Assembly: GCA_933207985.1 (NCBI GenBank) | Contig: OW240921.1 | Location: forward strand, 19,016,344 to 19,080,343 | Direction of reading: 5' to 3' | Source of the DNA: Pelobates cultripes | Lineage: Eukaryota; Chordata; Amphibia; Anura; Pelobatidae | Length of the DNA: 64,000 nt | In this document: piece by piece, positions 1-11,325 of the stretch | Layout of the letters: each line of letters starts with the position of its first letter | Position numbering within the stretch: the stretch's first letter is position 1 | Translations under genes and position numbers: made by a program | Notes under the pieces: generated by a model | Seen by the model: only the letters and a program-made list of their open reading frames with translations | Database searches by the model: none | What the model was told of the DNA's origin: nothing

Positions 1-412
1 TAAAAACCAGGCTGGGTGTGCCAGCACCTCAGACCACTGCTTGACCCTCAACACAGAGCCTTGTCTCATTCTTGGGGGGATTCACTGTATGCTGTTAGAG
101 ACTGATTGCCAGGAGTGTAAGCTGATTGTCTGCTTTTCCTGTTCGTCTGCTAGCAGCTATTTGGGAGGTTCCAGTTCGGGAGTTGGAGTGCTATTTTTAT
201 CCAGTTCGGGAGTTTGGTGTTCTGCAGTAGCTGTGCCTGTATCTCTGGAAAGGGGGCCGATCGCCTAAACGGTTTTTACCCCTTGTGTGCAAAACGGTCC
301 GTTACAGAGGTTATTAGGACAATTACAATGGTGTCATCTTGAGGGGATACTGTATCTGAGAGGGAGGGGTGACTCCAGGTAGGAGAGTCACTTTGACTGG
401 GGGCACAGAGAG

Positions 413-724
413 TCAGCCTGTGTCTGTCTTCCCTGCTGCCCATAGAAAGTTGGGTACTGAGGTCAAGTCAATTGTAGGTTCTGTCACAGGGTTGGACAAG
501 ATAAGATTTGCCAGCACATTGGGACTGAACTGAATGTTGGCATTAATAGGAGACAAAACATCACTGCTTAGCAAATTAACAGTGGCTTTAGGACTGACAA
601 GCAATCTGGTAACGAGAGAAGTATAATCATGGAACAAATCATCAGATTTATCATAGGAAAATATATATTTCTCCTGCACAACAGAACAGACTGCCCAGTG
701 TCTAGCAGAAATGGGACTATTCAA
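413..724 (-). pseudogene. Retroviral protease-end-like fragment
   Basis: An open minus-strand frame of 103 codons holds a segment resembling the end of retroviral aspartic proteases (VNLLSSDVLSPINANI, like the NLLG-R-D-L-L motif). The DSG/DTG active site is not visible in this frame, so the front of the domain is lost or frame-shifted. It sits where pro should be, downstream of the gag zinc knuckle. Confidence 0.35.
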
Positions 725-813
725 TCACCTGGTTATTTAACATTAACAGTGGGAGAGGGTCCTGATATGTTGGGAATATTTAAAGCGTGCAGGGACACTG
801 GTTGGTCAATTTC

Positions 814-1755
814 CTATGGGGAAGCAGAAGTATCTTGTGAAGGAGGGGTAAGCGGGGGCCCTGCTGCTGCATTCTGACTGTCAGGTTTGATGTGAGGAGG
901 ACATTTATTGTTTTGCTTGGTGTGTCCTTTTCTCCCACAATTCCAGCATTCTTCTTTCTGGCTCCTATTGGCCTGTCTGGGAGCAGTCACAGCCATATGG
1001 GCTGTTGGTTTCTTGCGTGTATTAGAATTAACCTCTACCCCCATGGCTACTTTAACTAATCAGAGTAATTGAAGCCCCTCCATTCAGGGTGAGCTGCCTG
1101 AATGCCGTGCATAACGGAGGGTGTAGACCATTCATAAAACAACTAAGAAGGTGTCTGACAGAGAGGGGGTCTTATTCAGAGTATCCTAACGACTCCCAGC
1201 TTATCTGAAGGCTGGCAAAAACATTTTTTTCCACTGATTCCTCTTTACCTTGTACAATATCAATGAGTCCTACCAAGGGTTAGCAAATTCACATCTGAGA
1301 CAAATCCAGTAAGATTTTTGAGTAACTGGATTAGTAGTGGAGACAGGGACTTGAGGGGTCTGTTTGAGACACGACTTAGGGTAACCCTCATCCTCACCCG
1401 GGTAAGGTGGTGGGTTGTATGAGGTACTAGGGGCTATAGCTGTACAGCTGGATCCTTAGGCGCCAAAACATTAGTAGTAGGGTACCCCATTCCTAGTGGT
1501 TTCTCTACAACCACATTTAGTCAAACATTTAGAAATGAAACTGCAGTATCAAGCCATTTCTGGGCGACTTCAACTAAATTGTTATCCATTAACCATCCTT
1601 TATAATGGCCACAAATCCTTTCCAAAACTGTGGGTCCAGGAAACCTTCAGAAGGCATCCAAGCTTCTTTCCATCTTTAACTGCCTCTTTGCTCTTATATT
1701 GTTTCACTATGGTTAGGGCAGTATATTCCTCCTGAGTACTCTGTGAATTCCCCAT
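814..1755 (-). pseudogene. Retroviral gag remnant with CCHC zinc knuckle
   Basis: The minus-strand frame opens at 1755 with Met-Gly-Asn and is soon interrupted by stops. A downstream open piece (814-1044) holds one CCHC knuckle, CWNCGRKGHTKQNNKC, typical of nucleocapsid. It ends in a Pro/Ser-rich tail that would lead into the protease region. Known role: matrix and nucleocapsid parts of a Gag polyprotein. The copy is broken and almost certainly non-functional. Confidence 0.6.
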
Positions 1756-2217
1756 CAAAAATACTTAAATGCAGCTGCTCACTTTAAGTCAAGATAGGAA
1801 CGTACTTAATAAGTGTAAAACACCTAGGACCACTAGTGGAATTTAATTCCAGAACTTGTCTTGAATTTAAACACAAGTCAGTATACCTGTCCTGGGGAAT
1901 TCTTATTCTGATCAGGAAATAAACAACTAGGCAAATAATAAGAATAACTTGGACCCCACCAACGTATTATTTAGTAAATTACTTTGAAAAGACATTCCAC
2001 CAGAACAAAGTATGTCCCTTTAAATGTGTTCTTAGGAAATGACAATTTTTAAGTCCAAAATTTACCCAGACACAGAATAAGCACTACTCTGAGAGTGAAG
2101 GTAATAGGTAGAAAAATAAACACATTTTCTTACCTTGCTGCAGCACTCGTTCACAGTCAGAGAGGCACAGATTTTCCAGTTCTGGATAAGTGAACCATCA
2201 TTCCCGGGCACCAAATT

Positions 2218-2582
2218 TGTCATGGATAAATCATCCTTTAATTATGTTTAGGGGAACCCAAATCAATTCAAGTACTTGGAAAAGCAATAAGGCAAACTAC
2301 ACGTGGTGATAGTTGTGAATCCAGAAGAATTTGCTTCTAGCTTTAATTGGGGGAGATCAGCTTTATATAGTAAAGGATACCTACTTGCGTTCAAGGAAAG
2401 GAATGTAAGAAGACACATATTTCGAAATGTCAAAAGATAAGCAGTTTACAGAAGTACTTCGTTGGGGGCTAGTTTTTGTATGAAAGAGAACTTACTGTAG
2501 GACAAAGTTAATTTAGGAAAAAGCATTACATGAATCCAAGTTAGCCAATTTTAATATTGGCTAGTCATTTATGGCACCTACA
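2218..2582 (-). repeat. Putative 5' LTR of the ERV remnant
   Basis: On the minus strand the block starts TGTAGG and ends ATGACA, the TG...CA ends expected of an LTR. A TATA-like ACTATATAAAGC lies at about 2362-2372 and AATTAAA at about 2233-2240 could serve as a polyA signal. Four bases past the LTR end is a TGG-initiated stretch (2213 leftwards) that fits a tRNA primer-binding site. The outer boundary near 2582 rests only on the TG end and is uncertain. No second LTR was found in the window. Confidence 0.45.
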
Positions 2583-2821
2583 AGCTTGAGCCTTGAAATC
2601 AAGGTGCATTCCTTCACACACACAGCTTTTCTGCACACACCCCACAATAAAACAGGGGTTGCAATCCCAAGATCCTCTGTGCCTGAGAGATAATTGTGTA
2701 TAAAAAAAACATTATATCCAATTAGCACTCAAGTACAGAAAATCTATAAAAAATTACAGTACCCCAAAAGTGTACCCACCATACTCAAGAACCCCACAAA
2801 AAGTACATCCCCAGATATCCC

Positions 2822-3190
2822 CGATCTGAGTGTATAACATATTCAAAGATCACTCAGATCGGTTTGGTGGAACGGGAACGCCATTGAGGTAAAGTTTTTG
2901 ACCGGCCAGACACGAGGTGCTAGCCCAAAACAGTTCCAGGAGAATAGGTGTCCTGGCCGGTCTCTGTTCGTGGGGTTACTGTGTGAACACCAAGCAAGGG
3001 AATCTATTAATTTCAGTATACAAATGCTCCCCCTGTTCTGTAGTTCATATCTCCCGAACATCGATCGAATAGGTAGTCGAGAAATAGAAGTTTTACTGGT
3101 GTTCGTTCAAGTGCACGGCAGAAAAGGCACTCGACCAAGTACCACTGCCCACATTCAGGGGTAGCATTTATTAATTACTTCCATTGTGGT
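2822..3190. repeat. Unclassified repeat beginning with a short palindrome
   Basis: 2822-2862 is an inverted repeat with arms CCGATCTGAGTG and CACTCAGATCGG. The following 300 bases hold scattered TTCG words and no convincing reading frame. The composition resembles 48890-49270, so both may belong to one MITE family. No transposase is seen. Confidence 0.3.
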
Positions 3191-3359
3191 TTTGCACTTA
3201 AGTTGCTGGTGTGAATGTTCTAATGGGGTCCTTGTTCGGGAGATGAATGGATATTGTTCGTATGTACTCCTGAACGGAAACAGGGTAAAACACACAAAAT
3301 AAGGGGAAACCATATGAAATAGGTGGTAAGGTCTGCCACAGGGAGGTTAAATCCTCCTG

Positions 3360-3582
3360 CATGTCCCTACTCGCAGCATGCCGCGAGTAGGGGCATGTCG
3401 TCTAAACATTGAGCAGCCAATGGCTGCTCACTGTCATTCAAAACTACTAGTGACTGGGCAGATATTGCTGCCCAGTCGCTAGTGCAATAAGGCGCAGGTG
3501 GGGAACTGTCTCAGGCTGCAGAGTAAACCAGCGGTTTTTGTTTCTCCACCATGCTGTGGGAGTTAATTCTCCCACAGCATGG
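3360..3582. repeat. Run of four GC-rich hairpins (MITE-like)
   Basis: Four consecutive perfect or near-perfect inverted repeats: 3360-3397, 3411-3429, 3446-3483 and 3549-3582. Each stem is about 8-16 bp with a small loop. No coding frame fits. Such strings of stems are typical of foldback or MITE-type elements. The ends and target duplication were not resolved; the element may continue to about 3710. Confidence 0.5.
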
Positions 3583-3710
3583 AGCACACTGGAAGTGAAG
3601 TCTCCCGGTGCAGGGAGAGCTAGTAATAGCATTAGCCACCAGTGTGGGAAGATGTAACCCATGCAGGGCTGCAGGGATACTCTTACATGCACGGGTTAAA
3701 TATCTATTTT

Positions 3711-4689
3711 TTTTGTTTCTCTTCAGTGATGTGGTGGTTAATTCTTCTGCAGCACATCTATTAAACGAAAGAACTGAAACGAAAAAGTAATGCATTCCGC
3801 ATTTGCCTTTTTGTTTCATATATAATTCATATGTAGGACTTTTGTTTATGTTATAGTAAACGAATACGAAAAAGTCAGTATCATATTCATCCAATAACGA
3901 ATGCACAGGATATATGTGACTGCTATTTTGGGTTCAAGAAGGACTTTTTTCCTAGTTTACTGTAAAATTGTGAGCACCTCAGAATGTTTTTTTTTGCCTT
4001 CTTTTTGATCAACAGTAAAAAGATATTTGAGAAAGGCTGAACCTGATGGATGCAAGTCTCTTTTCAGCTATGTAATTATGTAACAATTGTGTTAAACTAT
4101 TTAGTAGTTCAGCCCATCTGCATTTTGAATTGCATTCACAGAATTTAGGAAAAATACAGTAGATTTAAAACAATTGGTGGTGAGCCTGATAAAAATTTAA
4201 AAGCATCTGTGCTCTCCTTTCTCAGATTGCTTTGTAAAGTAGCTGCAATAAATCATTCTGGCTGTTTCTTTCCTATCTCTGTGCTTGCAACTGATGCTGC
4301 TCTAATGGAGAGCCTACCCCTCCTACCCACTTTCCCTTGCAAGTATTGCTTTCCCTTCTGCTGTATTCAAGCAGGAGAGATACCCAGAGGAAGATGTTCC
4401 CTTATAACAGACATGCAGAGCACAACCTTCTTATCTATGTGTCAATTGACACAGACTGAACTGAATGAGAGGGGGGATTTTAGTGTAATATATTTTCAGC
4501 AAGCTCAATGTATAGATGAAAATGTGATTCTCTGTTATTTAAGATTAGTATAGCTACTATCATATCATATAATCATTCTACTCATCCCATGTGATTAGTG
4601 AACTTAGTGCTAGGGTGGGAAATACTTCTCCCAATAATCACTACTAGGCAATAGATTAGTGGATAAGATCAGTCCACACAGACCACGAT
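3711..4689. other. No gene recognised
   Basis: AT-rich sequence with a plus-strand frame at 4209-4553 that has no recognisable domain or splice context. I see nothing else I can support. Confidence 0.3.
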
Positions 4690-5465
4690 GATAGGCTTCA
4701 ACCACAGACATGGCTAAGGTGCTGGTCCACGCCATTGATTTCTCTCGCCTTCACTACTGCAATCTGCTTCTCAGTGCTCTTACATATTCCAAACTTGCCC
4801 AGTGACAGTCTATAATGAATGTGACTGCGAGACTCATCTTACTGTCCGTCTCCCAATCCTCTCTACTCTCAGTCCCTACATTGGCTTCCCATAAGATATA
4901 AGGCTCAATTTAAGATTCTGGTATTAGCTTACAAGTCTCCACATAATGCTGCACAACCTAGCTATTCTAATACACAAGTATGTTCCACCTAGGCCCCTAT
5001 GCTCTGCCGAAAACCTGCGTCCTTCCTCTGTCTGTACTCCCACCACTGATGCTCACATTCAAGACTTCTCTAGGGCTGCACCATTCCTGTGAAACTCCCT
5101 CCCCTTCTCTGTTCAACTTTTACCCAGTCTCCACTCCTTCAAAAAATAATTGAAGGCTCACTTCTTCAGGAAAGCATATCAATTAAACAGTTAATAGCTT
5201 TCCACACACTCTGATTCCTCTGCTGCAATGTTTAAAAAAACAAAAAAACACTCACCTTCTTTTTTATCCCTACCTTTACCTTTTGTGTCACTATACCCCA
5301 CTCCCTCTAGCATGTAAGCTCATTGAGCAGGGCCCTCAACCCCCTACGTTCCTGTCCGTCCAACTCATCTGGTTACAGTTGCGTGTCTGATAGTTCACCC
5401 ATTGTACAGCGCTGCAGAATTTATGGGCCCTTTATAAATAATAAAAATAATACTAATAATACAAA
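4690..5465 (+). mobile_element. L2-type LINE 3' end (RT C terminus and 3' tail)
   Basis: In broken plus-strand frames the DNA encodes the end of an L2/Maui-type reverse transcriptase. It opens with MAKVLVHA and FSRLHYCN, then runs through several stops. The same segment recurs at 59711-60154 on the minus strand. The 3' tail has the usual 'tgtaagctcattgagcaggg' and 'cagcgctgcagaattta' words and ends in an AATAATAATACAAA simple repeat. It is 5' truncated and inactive. Confidence 0.75.
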
Positions 5466-5810
5466 AGATATCATGCAACGTAATGGTATACATAATCCAG
5501 AGTATTGTCAATAGTCAGTCAAGACGTATGAATAAGTTACTATAACAGTGCCACATCACTAATATTTATATACAAAAAACTAAAGTATATTTATGAAGCT
5601 GGTCAAATGAAGTGTTATATACAAAAGCTGTGATGAGGGTAGAAAATCACACGTTTTCGGCATGTTTCAATGATACTTTAGCTTTTTTCTACAAAAATGT
5701 GTCAAAAGAGAATACACTTAGCTGTTTATAATATTATGATAATATACAATTTGTTAAATTAATAGTTATAGCTAATAACTGACTTCCACTTTTCCAACTA
5801 AATACTACAG
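5466..5810. other. Upstream flank of gene A exon; nothing definite
   Basis: No convincing exon or repeat. I looked here for the missing first cysteine exon of gene A. A short AAATGAAGTGTTATATAC... stretch near 5605 is weakly similar in character but has stops and no splice sites, so it was not called. Confidence 0.3.
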
Positions 5811-5972
5811 CTGGTGAAATATTCCATTCCATTGCCAAAGGATGTGCTGATGAAACATTACCCTGTGGATTTTTGGGTCATATTCAGAATGAAGGAGCTA
5901 AATACTCTATGTTCATAGCAGTGCACATTAAATGCTGTGACGAGGACAACTGCAACATCTTTAAATATGACA
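5811..5972 (+). CDS. Gene A exon: end of LU domain 1
   Basis: The acceptor is ...ACTACAG before 5811 and the donor is A|GTAAGT after 5972. The exon is read with two leading bases and ends with one base of the next codon. It codes [10 protein letters not shown] and, near the end, [10 protein letters not shown], the CC-x3-D/N-C-N hallmark that closes a three-finger domain. It is clearly homologous to 32770-32928 (same KGCADE and CC..DCN). Length 162 bp against 159 bp in copy B. Confidence 0.85.
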
Positions 5973-8900
5973 GTAAGTGATCTTATTTTCTCGAGAAAAA
6001 AACAAACCTCATGATATATGAATATTACCTCTTTATAAAGCAGGTTTTGGAAGTAAAAACATGAAATACGGAACAAAGAGCATGATTTGATATCTGGGAA
6101 TTAAATGATGTATAGCACCATTATATTAGTATTGGCAGCACAAGATGGGTGACAGGAGCATTAGATAACAGAATGCTTTGATTGCACAGGGGCATTCTAT
6201 ACGTGGCATGGATGAAGGGGCAATTGATAGTTGGTAGAAGGAAATACGGTAGTAGTAGTTACATTGGAATAAATTGCCCACAGCTATGGGATTGTCATCT
6301 AGTAGCATAAATTGTATTGAATTTGGGCAAACAGGGAAATGTTTGTATAAATGTCCCATCAACCCAAATACCTATTTCACACTTTTGAAGCTCTTCTTCG
6401 CCCTTTTAATCCCCCTCCTTCTACCACCTGGTCCGCTAAAAAAATTTGCATCTCACTTCACTGAGAAGATCTCTACAATCAGAGATTGCTAATTTCTCTC
6501 CTTCCCCTACCAATATATCACCCAACCCCACTCCCTCCACCATTCTACACTCATTCGCACCTGCTATAGCAGAAGAAGTTTCTGCTCTGCTCTGGTCCTC
6601 CTGCCCCACCACCTGTTCCCTCGATCCTATTCCTTCATATCTCATCTGCACTTTGTCTCCCTCTCTTGCTCTTCCTTTCACTAACATTTTCAATCCCTCC
6701 CTTTCCTCTGGCACATTTCCCTTACCCTTCAAACATGCAACTGTAACCCCAATTCTGAAAAAGCCCAGCCTTGACCCCAACTCCCCATCCAACTACCGCC
6801 CTATCTCGCTACTGCCATTTGCCTCCAAGATCCTCAAGAGAGTTGTGTACACCAGACTGACTGACTTTCTCGAAACCAACTCTCTGCATGACCCCCTTCA
6901 GTCTGGATTCCACTCTGGTCATTCAGTCGAAACGGCTGTGACCAAAGTATCCGACGATTTAATTGCTGATAAATCTCACGGACATTACTCTATCCTAATT
7001 CTCCTTGATCTTTCTGCTGCCTTTGACACTGTTGATCATCAACAGCTTCTTCGCATTTGACTTAATGGTCAAAATGCAACCCAATCCCAATTAATATACA
7101 AGAAACATTCCTTAAACTCATTCACAGATGGTATATGGTTCCCACTAAATTATGCAAATTTCAAACAAATTCCTCAAACATATGTTGGAGATGCAATAGT
7201 GAATCTGGTTCACTTAAACATATTTGGTGGGACTGCACTGGCTTGGACATTCTTAAAGGACCACTCAAGAAATTTTTTATTATGATTTTATAAATATTAA
7301 ACAGGAATATTTAACAGCATTTTCAAGTTATTTCATACCAATATAGTAAATTGAATTATTCCATTACATTTCCATCCAAATCTGTTCTTAAATGGATGGT
7401 CATTAAGTACGAATATCTAGAAAGTTAATATAGTCTTGGAATAAATTGCTTATCCAAAATATTGCCTTCAAAAAAGTATATATTACACAACGCACAACAT
7501 AAATAACACATACAACACAAGGACATCTATAGAGAGCAGACAGAGAGGACAGCTCCAATATCGCTTCCGTAATAATATTAGATCATTTTAGGGATAATAT
7601 TGTTGGTATTTTACCAAGTCAATATAGCTTTGCCAGGGTTTTATTGATTTGGAGAATCTATTCTTTATAGTAATCAAACCAATTTTTCCATATCTTGTTA
7701 TAGGTATCAATATTATCTTTAAAATAAGCATCCTTTTCCTTGATATTGGATTTGGGCTTTGATCTCTATTAAGGAGGGAGGTTCATTATGTCTCCAATTC
7801 CTAGCAATACAAAGTTTAACAGCCATTAAAACATGGATGGTTAAATATAAAGATGGTTTAGCTAGGTGAAATAGGAATCTTTCTGGGGACAAAGTGATAT
7901 TTAATTTTAAATCAGAGATAAATTTAGATACTCCCAGCTTAAAGGACCACTATAGTGCCAGGAAAACATACTCGTTTTCCTGGCACTATAGTGCCCTGAG
8001 GGTGCCCCCCCCTCAGGGACCCCCTCCCGCCGAGCTCTGGAAGGGGAAAAGGGGTTAAAACTTACCTTTTTCCAGCGCTGGGCGGGGAGCTCTCCTCTTC
8101 CGATCCTACTCCTCTCCTCCCATTTGGCTGAATGCGCACGCGTGGCAAGAGCTGCGCGCGCATTCAACAGGTCGCATAGGAAAGCATTTACAATGCTTTG
8201 CTATGGACGCTTGCGTGCTCTCACTGTGATTTTCACAGTGAGAATCACGCAAGCCCCTCTAGCGGCTGTCAATGAGACAGCCGCTAGAGGCTTTGGGGGA
8301 AGGATTAACCCATTTATAAACATAGCAGTTTCTCTGAAACTGCTATGTTTATAAAAGAATGGGTTAACCCTAGCTGGACCTGGCACCCAGACCACTTCAT
8401 TAAGCTGAAGTGGTCTGGGTCCCTTGAGTGGTCCTTTAAGAATGTCCAAGCAAATGCAGTCCCACCAAATATGTTTAAGTGAACCAGATTCACTATTGCA
8501 TCTCCAACATATGTTTGAGGAATTTGTTTGAAATTTGCATAATTTAGTGGGAACCATATACCATTTGTGAATGAGTTTAAGGAACGTTTCTTGTATATTT
8601 ATTGGGATTGGGTTGCATTTTGACCATTAAGTAAATATTTAGTATTAAATGTAAATTTTAACTTTACTGCTAATTAACATTAATATTAATATTATGCCAA
8701 CTGTTTGTCTGAATTTATTGTGAATGTTAATATTTGATTAATTTTAAAAACAGGGTGCAAAGTAAGCAGAGGCAAGAATTAGAGAGGCTTTAGGGTGCAT
8801 AGTATTCCAAAAATAATAAAACCAGGGACATTGAATTCCTAAGCATTTGTTTAGTTAAAAAGAACTATCTTGATGAAATTATTATATTATTTCTTTCATT

Positions 8901-10735
8901 CAAAGTGCCAGCTGACAGTGAAACACCTGTCCAAAAAGGAAAAACCTGTCCAACCTGTTTCGATGTTGGCATAACTCATGAATGTACTACAAGAGCACAC
9001 ATAGTGTGTAGAAAGAAAGAAGACCTCTGCCATTCATTTATAGGACATTTAATAGGTCCAGGTAATTCATACAGATATCAAAAATTCACATATACATTTA
9101 AATTAAACATTCTGTAATTATCTCTTTGTTTTCTGTAGAAGAGAGCATTCTTACGTTTGAACAAATTGCTGTTTGAATTAACTTTATCATCTATTGAAGA
9201 GTGGAACAGGGTTGAGATGAGATCCAGAAGTGTATAAATGATAATCTTACAGAACAGTGTCATCTATCTCCCCCATCACCCTTGCATTGAATTTTCATGA
9301 GTTTTACCAGGTTTATAGAGAGGAGGAGTAATGAGCGTTCCAACAGATGCAAAACACATTAGAAACGGTACATGTAATACACACTATACATAACATAGAC
9401 TTTATTAGTGGAACTGTAACATTTCAAGGCAAAGTTAGCATAAGTTATTTTATGAAAATCTAACCCAAAAACATAGTATACAAAACAAAAAACAGTGAAA
9501 CATTATTTAATGGGAACGTAGTCATACACAAAAAAATCCATATACAAATACAGAATTGGAAACTGAGAAAATGAAAAAGCTTGTTTTTTTAGAGCATGTG
9601 CATCATTATCGAGGGAACTAATACCATTTGCACTTTACGTTGATCCCATTCTCAATGTAAACAAACCTATTCTTTACGAGAGATACAGAAAATCAACAGA
9701 CAAACTTTAAGCCTTCAATAGGTCTCATCAAAAAAGTTGTATGTGACACCCCTTTATGCACTGTGCATAAGGGGTCCAGGTCTGGATTATTCTGAGAATG
9801 TAGGAATATTCTAGTTCTGTACAAAGAAAAATTAAAAACAGAATTCATGAGAAAATTAATAAACTCAGTAGTTTACCCTGCTTAGCTCATATATGCTGCT
9901 ACGTGGAGAACCGCTGGTTGGAATATCTCAAAAGTAAGTGTACTCAGGCAAGACACCTGATGATTTATACCACCTACCTCAAATCCTCATTGAATGTAAT
10001 GATTGTTTGAGTGGGGCCTTATTCGCCTCTAAATATCCATTTTCTAAAATTGTAAAGTGCTACAGAATATGTTTGCGCTAAATGAATGCTAATGATAATA
10101 ACAATAATTAAATGCTACTTGCAATGGCAGGCCAGTCAAAACAAAAAAAAAAGTGTTGAACAAATTAACACAAGATACTGGCATTTAAGCTATATGATGT
10201 CCGCTTTACTAAGACTCAATTGGGAGTCGAAACATTGCAGTGTTCCACATGTTCCAATAAAGGTGCCTGAAGAAATTGGAGTGCCTGAACTCTTTTTCTA
10301 ATAGTGGTATTTATTATCTTCCGGGCTTGTGCTGGCCCTTTGTTCAGTTAAGCCCCCTGTGCTGTTCCTTTTCCATTTTTTCAATATGATGCTCTTTGGT
10401 TATGATTTTAAAAGAATACATATACTGTTGCAAGCATGTATTTATTGAAGGACATGATAACATTATCCAGTTATTAATTTATGAAATGTTTGCATTGTTA
10501 TCTTTCGTTATTTGATCTGTGACTCATTTTACCGTTTCAGATGGCACTGAAAGTCATATGGCAGGAAAAGGATGTATGAATTCAATATTTTGTGATGATC
10601 CATATAAGTTACTTACTGGAATGAAGGAAATTGAAACATCATTAACTTGTGTTTAATATTAAAGTATACATTTATTATCCACTTTTACCAGTTTGGGAAT
10701 CTCTAAAAATAACCTTCCAATAAATGGTTTAACAT
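5811..10735 (+). CDS. Gene A: two-domain Ly6/uPAR (three-finger) secreted protein, partial
   Basis: Three exons join in phase: 5811-5972, 8906-9061 and 10541-10656, each with AG acceptor and GT donor where needed. The first carries the end of LU domain 1 ([10 protein letters not shown] then [10 protein letters not shown]). The second opens LU domain 2 with CPTCFDVG and further cysteines. The third closes it with KGCMNSIFC. This layout matches gamma-type phospholipase A2 inhibitors, PINLYP and amphibian sodefrin-precursor-like proteins: extracellular, disulfide-rich, ligand unknown here. The usual final CC..D.CN of domain 2 is missing; the frame stops after SLTCV. The signal-peptide and first cysteine exons were not found, so the gene is partial here, split beyond the window, or decayed. 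AATAAA at 10719-10724 is a likely polyA signal. Confidence 0.7.
6375..7057 (+). mobile_element. L2-type LINE fragment (reverse transcriptase N-terminal part)
   Basis: A plus-strand frame (open from 6446) codes an L2/Rex-like reverse transcriptase segment. It includes [27 protein letters not shown] and [12 protein letters not shown], which are RT motifs leading to the first catalytic aspartate. It lies in the gene A intron and is cut off abruptly at 7057, where an L1-derived inverted duplication begins. No YxDD motif is present, so it is an inactive fragment. Confidence 0.8.
7060..7269 (+). repeat. Inverted duplicate (left arm): L1 tail plus MITE end
   Basis: These 210 bases are the reverse complement of 8423-8632 with only a few mismatches. 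Read on the plus strand they code the L1 ORF2 C-terminal CCHC-like segment ([19 protein letters not shown]). They end with CTTAAAGGACCACTCAAG, the terminus of the TTAA MITE that interrupts the other copy. The duplicate therefore arose after the MITE had inserted. Confidence 0.85.
7400..8640 (-). mobile_element. L1-like LINE ORF2 C-terminal remnant, split by a MITE
   Basis: Read on the minus strand from 8640: [11 protein letters not shown], then [18 protein letters not shown], the cysteine-rich end of L1-type ORF2. After the MITE at 7940-8439 the reading resumes with [19 protein letters not shown] and continues with stops to about 7400. L1-clade ORF2 proteins end with this 'AAKxxIARxW' segment. 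The element is truncated and inactive. Confidence 0.7.
7940..8439. mobile_element. TTAA-flanked MITE, copy 1
   Basis: Flanked by TTAA at 7940-7943 and 8436-8439, with terminal inverted AGGACCACT/AGTGGTCCT. The interior holds several hairpins (for example around 8215-8250 and 8258-8290) and no transposase. Copy 2 lies at 33948-34428 in the opposite orientation. TTAA target duplication fits piggyBac- or Kolobok-type transposases; which one mobilised it is not visible. It sits inside an L1 tail, so it is the younger insertion. Confidence 0.8.
8906..9061 (+). CDS. Gene A exon: start of LU domain 2
   Basis: The acceptor is TTCAAAG before 8906 and the donor is CAG|GTAATT after 9061. The reading begins xTG-CCA-GCT, as in the copy B exon at 35884. 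It holds [15 protein letters not shown], then [16 protein letters not shown], the first cysteines of the second three-finger domain. The phase fits both neighbours without a frameshift, which supports it as a true exon. Confidence 0.8.
9062..9590. other. Gene A intron; nothing recognised
   Basis: AT-rich intron sequence with no supported element before the repeat that starts near 9600. Confidence 0.3.
9600..9810 (-). repeat. Degenerate copy of the ribozyme-bearing repeat
   Basis: Shares an ordered set of words with 27700-27850: ACGAGAGATACAG, a decayed hammerhead segment in the middle, AAGGGGTCCAGGTCTGGATTA at the end. On the minus strand the core reads TTGATGA with a poor stem II, so cleavage is unlikely. 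A third degenerate copy is near 37740-37850. Confidence 0.45.
10205..10247 (+). ncRNA. Degenerate hammerhead-like motif
   Basis: The stem GACTC/GAGTC is followed by GAAAC-ATT, the right order for a hammerhead stem II, GAAA box and NUH site. The CUGANGA box is replaced by CTAAGA-type sequence and stem I is weak. It resembles the better motifs listed elsewhere, but on its own it would not be convincing. Confidence 0.25.
10541..10656 (+). CDS. Gene A last coding exon
   Basis: The polypyrimidine tract and TTTCAG precede 10541, and the exon is read in phase from the previous donor. It codes [18 protein letters not shown] and ends SLTCV-stop (TAA 10654-10656). Family members usually continue to a CC..D.CN end, so the final loop is shortened. 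AATAAA follows 63 bases downstream. The matching exon of copy B (38133) has an early stop. Confidence 0.75.
10719..10724 (+). promoter_or_regulatory. PolyA signal of gene A
   Basis: A canonical AATAAA 63 bases after the stop codon of the last coding exon, in an AT-rich 3' UTR. The position is right for a short 3' UTR. Confidence 0.55.
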
Positions 10736-10765
10736 TTTACTTGTTATTTTTTTATGCCAAATGTT

Positions 10766-11325
10766 AGCTGTCATTTTAAGCATGTAAGGAGTTAAACCAA
10801 TTTCAAAAAAAATGACAATTTACCTTTGGTCCACTGGACACTTGCTCCAGTTCAAAGTCAACGTTGGCTAAAACATGCCATGCAGGACAAGCACATTGGC
10901 TTAAAGCATCAACGGTTCATTTTCAGTCACTGAGTTAAGCCCTGCTCTAATGGAGAAGTTGACTGGACATATACATTTATAATTAACACTTTCAGTGCTG
11001 AAATGTGGAGCAGAAAGATAAGTTGCTTTGCTGTTTTCTCTTGGGGCACTTAAAGTTACAGTACTATCAAGAAAGCAGTGGCCTATGAGACCCCAGAATG
11101 TGATTAAAGGAAGCCAACTGACTCCCTCATCGCAGAGCCGATCATCTCTCTCTATAATAAATTACTATATAAATAGGCATGCTGTCCTGCAGTACCCCAC
11201 TAAAATAGTCATGGCCCAAAAAGTGACCCCTACCCCTTCATTCATGCCAGAGTTTGTGGAGTGAAGAATAACTAAATATATAAGGGCTAGGAGATTGCTA
11301 GCTACTATTAAACTTATACTTTAAA
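10766..11325. repeat. Dispersed repeat, copy 1 (pair with 48257-48795)
   Basis: About 550 bases align throughout with 48257-48795, starting at AGCTGT.ATTTTAAGCATGTAAGGAG and ending near AAGGGCTAGGAGAT. Shared blocks include TTTTCAGTCACTGAG, AAGCCAACTGACTCCCTCAT and TGTCCTGCAG. No coding frame is conserved. It is either an old non-autonomous transposon or a duplicated 3' flank of gene A. Confidence 0.6.

Larger units (their letters stand above)
1..2582 (-). mobile_element. Endogenous retrovirus remnant (LTR, PBS, gag, protease region)
   Basis: A decayed retroviral provirus read on the minus strand. From right to left: an LTR-like block (2218-2582), a primer-binding-site-like stretch (about 2196-2213), a gag start at 1755 with a Met-Gly N terminus of the kind that is myristoylated, a CCHC zinc knuckle (814-1044), and a protease-end-like frame (413-724). 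The frames are broken by stops and shifts, so no working protein is expected. The leftmost 300 bases look different in composition and may be another repeat. The genus was not assigned; an epsilon- or gamma-like ERV is possible. Confidence 0.6.

Noticed and set aside
4209..4553. 114-codon plus-strand frame considered as a gene A first exon
   Set aside because: No signal peptide followed by the Ly6 L-x-C-x2-C pattern, and no donor in phase 1.
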